Positions 53,884 to 64,000 of a stretch of 64,000 nt of DNA are shown piece after piece. Positions within the stretch are counted from its first letter, which is position 1, and each line of letters opens with the position of its first letter. The DNA lies in assembly GCA_963995505.1 (NCBI GenBank), contig OZ023186.1:14019570-14083569 (forward strand), written 5' to 3'. A program made the position numbers and the translations under genes. Source of the DNA: Hypericum androsaemum (taxonomy: Eukaryota > Streptophyta > Magnoliopsida > Malpighiales > Hypericaceae). The notes under the pieces were generated by a model. That model saw only the letters and a program-made list of their open reading frames with translations, did no database searches and was not told where the DNA came from.

Positions 53884-55509
53884 TCTTCTATCTTTGTTAT
53901 GATTACGCAATAAGAACTTGGGATATTCTATGGCATTTTGGTACACTACAATTATGGGTAGGGGTAGCCATCATGTTTGTTGGAAGTAACACTTTGGTAA
54001 CTTGTAGGGCGGAGCTGTGTGCGCTCTAGCTGGTTATCTTCATTTTGATGCTTGTTTTGTTTGATCAGTCGCATTGTTTATTTGCATGGAAGGATTTAAC
54101 GTTTCAAGTCTGGTTTGCTTCTTCAATTCACAATTGGTCTCTGTAGTTGAATTGAATTTCCTGTTCATTTCCGAAAAATATGGGGGATGCTGCAATTTAA
54201 GAAAATTTCAGGAGAAGCTATTCTTTGAAGCTTTGTTGGGGAAGGTGAACTCAAAGACACCGAATCAATTCAGACTCTTAAAGAGTTATAGATGGACACT
54301 AGTTCAAGAAGACGAGATAGACGTTGGATACAGATAGGCTCCATGAAATCAGATTGATCCGACTTGGATTAAGATAGACATTAGTAGAAGATAGATTTTA
54401 AGTCACCGTGTCCAAAACACTGCTTAGGGTAGGAGGTCGGATCAGTTTAATTTTTTTTACTATATAAGCATGGCTAGGGGCATTAGTAAGACACCACAGA
54501 TCACATGCAAAAAACCCTAAGCTCATGCTTTTGTTCTCATTTTTCTTTCTCCCTCTTCAATAAATTCTTTCCTATCCAGTTTTTTTCGACTTTTTTCTCC
54601 ATCTCTGTTAGATCGACTTTAAGACAACTACTCCAGATCCATCGCGACGCGACGTTCTTCCACATATTTGGGGGTTAAACAGTTGGACTGATTTAAAAGA
54701 GCCACTTGAAATGGTATCTGCGTATTTACATGGTGCAAGTATACAGAAGCGGTGCAACATATTTCCAAGGCAGGAGCAACTACCTGGAGAACAAACAGTA
54801 AGCCTATATTGCACAACAGTCAGCCACGCTGACTAAGTGACTATATATCTACCCAGAAAATGGCTCGGGCTTTAGGGTGTATATCTGGGGGAACCCATTC
54901 CCTACGTCTCTTTTTTTTGAGGGGTTATTCCCTACATCTCAAGAGAGCAAAAGAAGCGGGACGAAAAGGAGCTTGCATTGCAAATATATTACAGCCGGTT
55001 AAAGAATGCCTATTCTTTTGGCCGATGTTCAGTCCGATGCTTTCTTGGTTGGGACCCGAATTTCATTGCTTCGTCAAGATAATCCAATTGACACAATCGA
55101 ACGCCTTCGAAATGGTCAATTTAATAAGCACACCTTCTCATTTTGTTGTATTGAGATAATTTATTAGCATGCTAGCAATTAAAAGAAGATATAAATAAGG
55201 ATCTAAATCCACTAAAATAAATAGTCGGAGTGCTATAATGATGCCCATTTCCATGTTGGTGCATTTGAACAATTAATATCTAACAAATCACTGAAAAAAT
55301 TTAGCAGGCTTTCTTCTTTCTGTTCCCATGGCGGCTTATTGCTTCAGAAAGAAGAACTAATCAGGACTATTCTCTTTTTCTTTTGGCATCACCTAAAGTA
55401 TATTAGAATACCCTAAATAGTAATATTGTACATATGCTTTAAGAAAAAAAGTGATGTAGCAACTAGGATTATAACCAGAGATCAACCTTTTTGCTATTGA
55501 TACAACTAA
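53884..55509. other. AGO 3' region and intergenic sequence
   Basis: The AGO 3' UTR starts here; possible polyadenylation signals are at 53909 (caataag) and 54558 (caataaat). 54640-54836 holds a moderately gene-like stretch (plus frame with WTDLKEPLEMVSAYLHGA) that I could not assign. The frame 54860-55159 shows no motif. Confidence 0.45.
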
Positions 55510-55794
55510 GACTATCTCTATTGGTGACATTGTTACCAAAATGTCACCAATTTTGTTGCCAAAAAAAAAAAAAACAGGATTGGGTTGGTGTCATGGTCGG
55601 TTGACAGACCCAATGTCACCAACCAGGTTGCTGGAATTTGTGAAGTGTTATTTTTTGCTTTTTTAACAATTTTGAATAAAAAGTTGGGTTGGATTGATGT
55701 CATAAAAAAATTAAAGTTGTAATTTGTGTAAGTGGATGTAATGAAAATTAATTGTTTATTAAAAGGTTGGATTGGGTTGTGAAAGAAGATAGTC
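55510..55794. mobile_element. MITE, 285 bp, TAA target (PIF/Harbinger-like)
   Basis: Ends GACTATCTCTATTGGTG and, inverted, GACTATCTTCTTTCAC, flanked by TAA at 55507-55509 and 55795-55797. Three-base TAA-type duplications are typical of PIF/Harbinger elements. The left half has a local hairpin, ttggtgacat / atgtcaccaa. Non-coding. Confidence 0.7.
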
Positions 55795-55797
55795 TAA

Positions 55798-56625
55798 AGG
55801 AAGTATAAAACTATGAATAACCTACCTACTTTAATTAACTGTGAGACAAATACCCATTCGTTGAAAAACTTTGAACCTCATGTGAGAAGATAAAATCTGA
55901 ATTAGTGAAAGAAGTGTTGGAGTGAGGGAGGAAGAGGAAGACAAATTTCAGTTTTTGTAGATGGTAGTTTTGTAGTTTGAAGAGTAAGAGTTATTTTGAT
56001 ACTTTTAGTAGAAATCGAATGCAGTAATTGATCAGTTTGATTTAAAAAATATCAAAAAATAAATAATATTAGATTGTTCTGATTAGTCACCACATTTTTT
56101 AAAATACGGATAGAAAGGATAATTAGTAGAAGCCCAATTCTAAGAAAATCTTGAATTAAATCGTACTTATCTTATACTTGTGCAGTAATTTAGTGAACTT
56201 TCTGACAATTATAAACAAACAAATTCCACAATCAATGGTATTTCGAAAAAAATGCGGTTACATAGTCATGCCTACAAGATTTTTTAATACTACCGAGGAT
56301 TAAAAATGCGGTCACTATTATAGATTTGAGAAAGCACAATTTTTTAAGTTAGCAAAAACATCTCGAAAAAAATATGTATTTAACATTGTGCAATCTAATA
56401 ATTTAATTTGTATTAATTCACTTACCGTTTAATCAAAATACTTGATAATAACCTAAAAAAAAGATAAAGACAATTTAATACCCTGTATTATAAGAAAAAC
56501 ACCCAACAAAGTATTCTGTATTTGTTTGAGAAGCTCCTTCCTTCATCCACTCCGTCCTGAGGATTTCGGATTCTTGAACAATCCCTTTGCTCCTCATTCT
56601 TCGAGAATAAATTAACTTTTAAGTT
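55798..56625. other. A+T-rich non-coding stretch
   Basis: No gene or bounded element recognised. Confidence 0.5.
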
Positions 56626-58515
56626 ACCATAGCTGACATGACAATAATAGCTGACATGATAATAATGTGAATAAGTTAATAAAAATTATTTAAAAAATTA
56701 CATAACACCTCTTTCCTTCCGTAAGTTAACAAATTTTTTGTCATTTTTTTCCTCCTTTTTCCATATTACAAATGAGGCAAGCAATTGTCCTATCACTAGC
56801 CATGCTGTGTAATCTCGTCCTACTATCATCAAAATGGGATTCCAAATATCAACACACCTAGCAGTAGAGATCAATGATCCACCCACCATAAAGATATCAA
56901 CTTTACAATAATCCAGTAGAGAAAATTCACCCAAATAGCCGAACAAGAATATCTCAGTATATTCACTCTTCAACAAATATTCCAAATGAAAAATAAAATA
57001 GTCTATCAACCGTCTAAAACGATTCAACATCTCAAAAGTGTCAAAAACTTATTATCTAAGTTTCAGCACTTGTTGATCTTGCAGCAGCTGATGTAGATGC
57101 GGATGCTGATGTTGTGTTAGAATTTTGCTTCCAAACTCTCCCGTGTCGATTTGTCTCTCCGGTTAATACTGCTCCACAACTCCTACTATTGTGTCCTTCT
57201 TGCTTACATTTGCTACATCGCTTCATTAACCCGACTCTTGACACTTTGGATGGATGTGGAGGTTCATCTTAGAAATATCACAATCAGAATGACTTTTAAT
57301 CTCATTGAAGAACTTCTTGGCTATAAATGTTTAATTCACAAGATTCTTATCAAAACATTGTCAAATATGGACATGATTCCATGTTTTGATTTGAAATGTC
57401 TCACTACCCATGTATTGGCTAGCATGACTACGAAGCCGCAACTATTTTCACACACATCAGTCACTTTTCTACATGTGTTCTTTTTATAAACAAAACTCAA
57501 CCCCCACTTCAAACACCATTCTTCAGCGCATCTTTAAAAACATTTTTGTTCTTGAATAATATACCTAAGCCTAGTCTAATCTTATCAAATTCTCTAACTT
57601 CTTCAAATTCAGGTAACTTAGCATTCTCATCATAACTATCATGAATCTGATCAATTATAAATTCTATCTCACGACCAGGATAAAAGTAAAATTCATTCAA
57701 TTCACCACCATCTGCATGACTGAACTCACCCAAGTGCTGCCTAATGTCAAATTCTTCATCGATAGCCCGCTCTCGATCAAATAAAGAGTCACTCCCATCA
57801 GACCCACTATCTATATCACCCTCATTAACTTCCTCTATACGATCAACCATATATTATCGGCAACCTCATATTGGACACCTGACGCTTTCTGACTTTGGAT
57901 GACAACTTCTTCCCCAAAATGAACAACTTTCTCTGACGTCACAATCATATAACCAGAACAACATAATTAATCAACGAATAATTGAGCAACCCCAGCGGTA
58001 GATAATCACAAACACCCTAATCTAATTCTGGGGTTGTCATCCTCATTTCACCATATCCTCGTCTTGGGTCGTCTCGAGTTAGAGAATGGATATGAATCGT
58101 TAGTATTACCAAACTAAAAAAAAGAGTAGATAAACTAACCCATTAAATTCGAACACTCAATTTTTTGACAAGGGTCCTTCCGAGTTCTTCAATTTGGGAA
58201 CTATGTCTCCTCATAGCCCTTCGATTAAATTCGGACGTAAGTGGTGTATCTGCAAAATAGTGAGGCATGTTAGCAGATTCTTTCAAAGTAAGTAAGGAAG
58301 AAAAGAGGGAGAAATGGGGGAGTTCACCTTTCGAACGTGTCTTGACAGGAGAAACATGAGAGAGAGGAAAAAGGATGAGGAAAAAGGAGAGGAAGGGAAT
58401 GCAAAATGTTTTAGGGAAGGAAAAAGTTTACATGTTTTTTTTTAATTATTCATGTAATAAGTTATTGCCATGTTAGCTATCCATGTCATAAGTTATTGTC
58501 ATATTAGCGTCGCCA
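56626..58515 (-). mobile_element. MULE with transposase remnants
   Basis: 56626-56730 and 58410-58515 are inverted copies: agctgacatgataataa against agctaacatggcaataa (inverted), and inward cctctttccttcc against ctttttccttccc (inverted). Outer ends and TSD are not certain. On minus it encodes N- and C-terminal pieces of a MuDR-type transposase with the catalytic core deleted. Confidence 0.65.
57056..57850 (-). pseudogene. MuDR-type transposase, N-terminal domain and C-terminal zinc knuckle only
   Basis: 57850-57509 starts MVDRIEEVNEGDIDSGSDGS and, after acidic and linker sequence, has LPEFEEVREFDKIRLGLGIL followed by FKNKNVFKDAL, the pattern of the conserved MuDR N-terminal domain. 57244-57056 has RCSKCKQEGHNSRSC, the CCHC knuckle normally at the C-terminus of these transposases. 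The DDE catalytic region and SWIM finger between them are missing, with about 260 bp of unrelated sequence in their place. Confidence 0.75.
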
Positions 58516-58706
58516 TACCAGCTACAATCAACAAAAAGTTAGATTCATATAAATACATGATACTTTATTGAGTATTTTTTAAATAAGAGATGCAAAATCA
58601 GGTACTAAGGTGTCTTTATAAAAAAAAATAGAAGAAGCGCATCCCACTGAAAAAGTAGTGGCTTTCTCAGAACATGAAAAAAGTAGTGGCAAACAACACT
58701 CAAATT
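58516..58706. other. Short non-coding spacer
   Basis: Nothing recognised; the last 8 bases, CTCAAATT, are the target site of the next element. Confidence 0.5.
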
Positions 58707-59351
58707 TAGGGATGACAATGGGTAAGGTACGGTAGAGTATTGGTAAGACCTTACCCATACCCCAGTTTGGAAAGTTGGACCCATACCCTACCATAGATCC
58801 TCGACATATCTCATTATTAGACTCATACCCTTACCCTTAGGGTTTGCAAGGTCTATGGGGTCTTGCAGGGTGCGATTTCTCAGAACATGATATATTTGAA
58901 TTAAATGCAAGACATTTTTTATAATTTTTAAATATAAAATTTTAATTCTTTCTATAAAATTCAAATATATCATAATGAAGATTAATCATGAAATATCTAG
59001 TATATCAATAAAGAAAATTAAAATTATATATACTTCAAATTTCTTAGTCGATATCATGGAACATATTTCAGAATATTTGAGAACTCGATTATAATTTATA
59101 AGTAAAATTTAAAGATAAATGGGTCTAATTAGGGTTTAAGTAGGGTTTAGTTAGGGTAGGGTCTAAATTAGAGTAAAATGGTAAGGGTAAGGTAGGAATT
59201 CATATGATTCATACCTTACCCTAGACCCTACCTCGAAAAGTGGACCCATACCCATACCCTACCCTAGATCCAGTCAAAGTCAACATACCCTCGACCCACG
59301 GGGTAAGGGTAGGGTCCGACCCTCTGGGTATGGGTATTTCTGCCATCCCTA
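58707..59351. mobile_element. hAT-type MITE, 645 bp
   Basis: Ends TAGGGATGACAATGGGTA and, inverted, TAGGGATGGCAGAAATACCC. Flanking 8-mers are CTCAAATT (58699-58706) and CTCAAACT (59352-59359), one mismatch, fitting a hAT duplication. Subterminal parts are rich in gggtaagggtagggt on one strand and ccctaccctta on the other, so the element can fold back. No transposase. Confidence 0.8.
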
Positions 59352-59359
59352 CTCAAACT

Positions 59360-60851
59360 AGTGCTGAAGAAGAAGAGAAGCCCATCAAATTTGGGCTGGT
59401 TCCGTTCTTTTTCCACTCTTCAGTCCTCTCGCTGTCCTCTATCGACTTCCCATTTTTCACTCACTCCACCTCCTCTCCTCTCCTCTCTGCTTTGTCAGTC
59501 AACTTGGATCCATAATTCGAGTCTTTTTCCTTGGTGGTGTCAGATTTTTTGACAAATCCTAGAATAGAATTGTCAAAAAAAGTTTTTCCTATCTCAGGTT
59601 GTGTTAGAAATCACACAAAATAGTGCAGTTTTTGCAAGAAACTGCATGATTATATGTGATTTCTTAGAAAAACTACTAGCTGCCAGCATCCGAGAATCTT
59701 CGCATCGGGCTCCGACATTGAGCTCGGCTCATCCGCTGCTTAGAAGAGACGCCCTATTTTCTGCATTTCTTGGCAGTAGGTGTACCATTCATTCCTCCTC
59801 TATATATTCATATCTCTGTGAGTCCATCCGAGCAAATAAAATACTACTTTAGTATTTTTAGGTAAAATGAGCAAAGGAAAAAGGCCCATTGTTGAAATAG
59901 ATTATAAAGCTCTGTATGGTTCAAATTTTGACATAATAGAATAGAAATGAGATCTATTGAAAACCTTCCTAAAAAATGAGTTAAAAGCAAGGGCTACGAT
60001 AACTTATTCAAAAGAAAAACGTGGACGTCCGCTGTTCACTTTGTTAGAACTGAAGGTATTCCATATTTGTAACTTCAATTACCTAATTTTTTAGATACAA
60101 ATACTTAATCTTTTGTATAGGTTTGATGATTAAAAATATATTTATTGGGGAAATAATTGAGGACTTAAAAAATACCCATAGTGGTACCACAATTTCACAT
60201 GTAATCATTTTAAAATTATCCTTTAAATTGAGTTTAACTGTGATATTTGATAGTTAATTTTATAGCAAGTATTTTGTATTTTCTTATAGATGGTTGTGTA
60301 CGTGAAAAGTTTCACTCGTATAGATATCTACACACTCGGCACATTTCAGGTAGAATTAAAATAATTTTTAATAATGCTTAAGTATCTTGTGTTATGAAAG
60401 TTACTTTACCTTTTATATTTTAAATGATCCCACCGGCAGCATTTTTGGTAGCATAAAAGACTCTATCGGTACTATTGACGATGTATGTGTGTTGTTGCTT
60501 AAAAATCTGAGTTTATCCTATTATTATCCTTTTTAACCCAATAAAGTTTGAATACTTCTTGACTGGTTTATATGCTTCAGGTAAAAGTGGATTCAGATCA
60601 GAACAATAAATTATTTATGGTTACTGATGAGAATGTGATAAAAAAATCTTCAAGAAACATGGTGGAACTTGGTCAATAATTTAACATTGTTATGTGTTGT
60701 TATTCAAGAATCATGCAGTTTTAGTGTATTATTTGAGACTACTATGTATGGATTATTAATATGCATTTTTTGCGTGTATTATTTGAGACTACTATGTATT
60801 TGTCACGACAAGGATTTCCAAATAATTTTACATGAAATAACAATTAGACAG
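59360..60851. other. Intergenic, A+T-rich, minor repeats
   Basis: A short frame at 59867 (ATG) reading GKRPIVEIDYKALYGSNFD ends after about 22 codons; no family recognised. tattatttgagactactatg occurs twice (60729 and 60779), a 51-bp-period duplication. Confidence 0.45.
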
Positions 60852-61005
60852 TCTAGTCTATAAAATTAATTTTTATCATGTGCGCGCCTAGTCTTTGAAA
60901 TCAACTTTTATCTCCTGCACGCCTGGTCTCTGGAATCAACTTTTATCGCCTGCACGCCTAGTATCTGTAATCAACTTTTATAACGTGCACACCTATTGTA
61001 CCTGT
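60852..61005 (+). repeat. Minisatellite, four units of about 37 bp
   Basis: Imperfect units with cctagtctttgaaatcaact, ttttatc and gcacgcctag. Non-coding, 160 bp beyond the 3' end of the HROB-like pseudogene. Confidence 0.75.
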
Positions 61006-61163
61006 TTAAAATATCCTTTAAAAATAGTCAAAAACTAACAGATAATACTTACAATGTTCGATAGATAATACAATTTGATAAATTAAAATTACAGTCCACA
61101 GATATTGTTCCATGATTTTAATACAACCAAATCATAAAAGTACAAGGAAATACATCTTAAGCA

Positions 61164-63764
61164 CTAACTCGAAGTTTCTCCACATTTTGAGAATACTTTG
61201 ATCACATTATTTTTGGTAATGCTGATAGCAAAAACTCGGCGTAATTGAGAAAAGAGTGGAACCTGTATAGAATGTACAAAGATTATGTAAATTTGATTCA
61301 CATATTTAATAATAATACATTAGTATAATATCGGATATTGTCACGCCCCAGAAAGTGGACATGTCAACCGCCACGGGATAAACTTCCCCCGCAAGGCCAC
61401 AACTAATTCACAGAATTCGAAAAGGCCCAAAATCCAAAACATAAACAACTTAAGTCCAAAATCCAAAAGCCAAAATCAAATATGAAGAACATGATGTCCT
61501 AAATATCTAGGATGCATGACCTCACCTACCGATCCACCCCCGAAGAATCTGAAACAAAAATGCGTATTTTGATGAGATACGCAACTCAGTAAGCCGAAAC
61601 ACAACAATACAGTTATACCAATATATAATCATATAACAATACTGTCATATCAGACACTAAGTACATAATAAGCGCAACTCCGGAGTTCCACTATCGGGAT
61701 CCCTTGGGTCACAGTAGACACTCAATTTCATTATAGCGCACTGAAACAAAACGAGGTCTCACCAAGGGGCACTGATATCCCCACACTCGCGTAGAGTACA
61801 GAGACCATATAAAACAGAACTCTACGGGCACAGTAGTGAAGGGATAATCTCGACCAGTACAGTATTTAGTACCCAATATTTAGTATTCAGTATTCAGTAT
61901 AAAGTCCAGGTGAACAGATCAGACATGATCAGTTAGATACGGATACATACTCACGAACGAAACAACAAGTCTCGCATATAACATAATCCAATTCGCACAA
62001 CACTTCAATATTTTAATCCACCTAACACATGTCTCGTATGCCACATCACCAAGATCATACTATTATCATGCTCATAGAAACACAAACTCACTTACATGGT
62101 ATAATAATCAATGAATATAATATATTGACATAGGGGAACGCACATAATAGAAACATTAAGCTCAAGCACAAGCCGACGAACACAGAGTTAAGATCATATA
62201 CTCAGAATTTAGATGATTCGATGACACAAATTATAGGCGGACAATCGTAAGCAGAATAAACCCAGAACATAATACTTTCAGTGATGCAGACACCAAGCAC
62301 GTACATAGTACGGAATACAAACAGAGATTCGAACTTACCTCCTTCCTCTCGGCGTTCCAACGTGATTAGCTCACGTACCCACTATCCCTCCACGATTTCC
62401 TCGAGATCCTACACATTCTTGGTCTTTTACAATCGATCTAAAATCTATAATACAACAAGGACAAGACATAAGCTTACCCTAACGTCACGAGATGTAACGT
62501 CACGCTCGCCTCCAACCCTAGGCTCCCCTAGATCACCTAGTTCTCTTCCTCCACCTTAGCAAAAGTGAATGAAAATATCTTAGCAAAGTGGTGAGGTCCT
62601 TTTATTGGCAAAAACTTTAGTGGGATTAGGTTTGGCCAATTACAATTTGGTCCCTGGTCAAATTATGTTATAGTCCCCAATCAAATCTGAAATTTTTGTT
62701 TTGATTGCTTGGTCCTTACAGATATACTCACATTTGTTAATATCAACGCATTTCCCACCCCAATATTAAATTCTCCTTTGGTGAAAATGGTGTGACGTAT
62801 GCTTGCATTTATAGTACCGGTAGGGTCCGTTAAAATATAGAAAAATTATAGTTAATTTAATTTTTATTAAAAAATTATTTAGTATAAATATTAAAATAAT
62901 ACCTTCAAGACGACCATAGCATCATCGAAGTCATTTCGCGTGAAAGACTCAACTATCACAACCATCTATAACAAACAAACACTCGATTATAATAATGCCT
63001 ATGTGAAAAAATGATAATTGAATACATGAATAAATATGTTACCTGAGGTATTTTTGCAGTACCTATTGAGCAATAGGTTTTAGCCTCCTCAATATTTATC
63101 ATAAAATTATCTCCATCCACCATCCCTAATAAGATAAATAAATAAATAAAATTATGTTAATGAAAAAATTAAGTAAAATTTCTAACACATTATACCTTCA
63201 ACCATAATATAAGCGATTGATGTTGTCCACGGATCATGGTCAAATGAGTGGTCAGTGATGCGCTTGTTGAATTCTCTTTCAGTGCGTTGTTGAGTTGTGA
63301 GATTGGGTTGCGAGTAAGCTATTGAACCATGTTTATTCTTAGCATTCCTCATAGCCATCTGGTATATGCCTGCAGGACTAGGGATAATATGTTGGTGGTT
63401 GTTGGTATGAGGATCTACGTAGGGATGAAGGAGGTTGTTGGGACGAGGATATGCGTACGGATGAAGGAGGTTGTTGGGGTGTGGATCTGTGTAGTGATGG
63501 AGGTTAGGGTGGATGCTCTGTTTCTTCGTTGCTATCTAGATTAAGTGTCTCCTTCCAATTTTCATATTGAGGTTGTCCAGAGGACCAACCGCGGAGGGAT
63601 GATAGAATTTGTTGGGAAGAGCGTACCAGTGGTATTAGAGATTGGTTTAGAGACCGTGGTTCATTTTCAGATGAAAGTTGTCCATAGGAATCACTACGAA
63701 GGGAGGATAAAATTTGTTGGGATGATCATCTTGGAAGTCTATAGTTAGTTTCCTCATTCTCCAT
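61164..63764 (-). pseudogene. HROB-like OB-fold protein gene, decayed, with solo LTR in last intron
   Basis: Minus-strand exon-like segments: a 5' part from ATG 63764, then 63535-63196, 63125-63043, 62965-62903, 62827-62732 and 61262-61164 (stop TAG). Phases agree from 63376 on and most introns are GT-AG. Readable conserved stretches are SPAGIYQMAMRNAKNKHGS, DPWTTSIAYIMVEG, IPQMVVIVESFTRND and KDPTGTINASIRHTIFTKGE (partly across introns), resembling the OB-fold region of HROB (DUF4539), a factor that helps MCM8-MCM9 in recombination repair; the assignment is by eye. Breaks: TGA at 63728-63726, another stop near 63500, a frameshift before SPAG, and an acceptor reading ..ACG instead of ..AG before GACCCT. 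The SSQQ-SSLR repeats in the 5' part also occur in duplicate. Confidence 0.55.
61339..62720. mobile_element. Solo LTR, 1382 bp, TSD GATAT
   Basis: Starts TGTCACGCCCCAGAAAG and ends GGTCCTTACA; perfect 5-bp duplication GATAT at 61334-61338 and 62721-62725. No primer site, purine tract or retroviral domain adjoins, so it is a solo LTR. The TGTCACGCCCC start is common among large plant gypsy LTRs; clade not determined. It lies within the last intron of the HROB-like pseudogene, just beyond the GTGAGT donor. Confidence 0.85.
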
Positions 63765-64000
63765 GTTTAGAACTTTCTTCCACCATCTAATGGGTCCATG
63801 GTGAAAAGAAAATAACACAAGAAGATAAATTAGTAAATTAAATTAAAATATGTCAATGAAAATCAACTGATGGGTCGATATTGAAAAGAAAATAAGATAA
63901 GAAAATTATGCCATACGTTCGTTTATTTATAGGCGACTTAAAGCAAAAAATGAAAATTTTGTGCATTTTTGTTAAACGTTAAAAATGCAATTTTTTGTGC
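63765..64000. other. Right edge, non-coding
   Basis: A+T-rich sequence upstream of the HROB-like pseudogene; it may hold its former promoter. Nothing else recognised. Confidence 0.45.

Noticed and set aside
54860..55159. 99-codon frame downstream of AGO
   Set aside because: No motif and no neighbouring exon; probably chance.
62281..62559. 92-codon Ser/Thr-rich frame
   Set aside because: Lies wholly inside the solo LTR 61339-62720.
63329..63748. Two plus-strand frames (VGMRIYVGMKEVVGTRICV and following)
   Set aside because: Antisense shadows of the repeated SSQQ/SSLR part of the HROB-like pseudogene on minus.
1..64000. tRNA, rRNA or microRNA genes
   Set aside because: No cloverleaf with A and B box, no rRNA core sequence and no convincing miRNA-type hairpin was seen by eye; tRNA-like strings at 37064, 42205 and 30776 are primer-binding sites of retrotransposons. 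A tRNAscan or small-RNA search could change this.
1..64000. A novel multi-gene defence or mobile system
   Set aside because: All multi-domain coding clusters resolve into known retrotransposon or DNA-transposon families; the only intact cellular gene is the AGO.

Overview
The window is nuclear DNA of a flowering plant, most likely a eudicot. The evidence is spliced genes with GT-AG introns, a plant-type ARGONAUTE, (TTTAGGG)n-like repeats, an A+T-rich background, and dense nested plant transposons (Ty1/copia, Ty3/gypsy chromovirus, L1-type LINEs, hAT, Mutator-like elements and MITEs). Nothing suggests bacterial, organellar or viral-particle DNA.

Cellular genes. (1) At the left edge, on the minus strand, are the first three exons of a GH27 alpha-galactosidase-like gene (1-500); the rest lies outside the window. 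(2) At 48667-53883, on the plus strand, is a complete 20-exon ARGONAUTE of the AGO5/MEL1 type: 1045 residues, a slicer-type catalytic tetrad and a tandemly repeated Gly/Arg-rich N-terminus. It is the one clearly intact gene. (3) At 61164-63764, on the minus strand, is a decayed gene for an OB-fold protein resembling HROB, with stops, a frameshift, a lost splice acceptor and a solo LTR inside its last intron.

Layout of the rest. 1098-5222: decayed LINE with an RRM-type ORF1. 5237-6314: hAT-like and degenerate telomere-like repeats. 6315-12194: nearly intact Ty1/copia element, TSD CTCCT, with unequal LTRs and a primer-site region complementary to its own LTR. 15271-19345: Mutator-like element (MULE) carrying a gypsy-type solo LTR. 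21683-34935: a tandem duplication of a roughly 4.4 kb unit that carries a LINE lacking its RT domain. After duplicating, copy A received a hAT element, while copy B received a gag-protease copia derivative and two MITEs. 35224-36364: MULE with a 22-G run. 36705-44965: decayed copia element whose 5' LTR is split by a gypsy chromovirus (36829-42136). 45546-46512: MULE with long TIRs and a G+C-rich core. 47100-47575: fold-back element. After the AGO gene come a TAA-flanked MITE (55510-55794), a MULE with transposase remnants (about 56626-58515) and a hAT-type MITE (58707-59351).

I see no operon-like cooperation between genes and no evidence for a new multi-gene defence or mobile system. The most notable signals are the self-complementary primer-site region of the copia element, the layered history recorded in the tandem duplication, the Gly/Arg minisatellite in the AGO5-like gene, and the decay of the HROB-like gene. 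All functional calls come from motifs read by eye; no database search was run.
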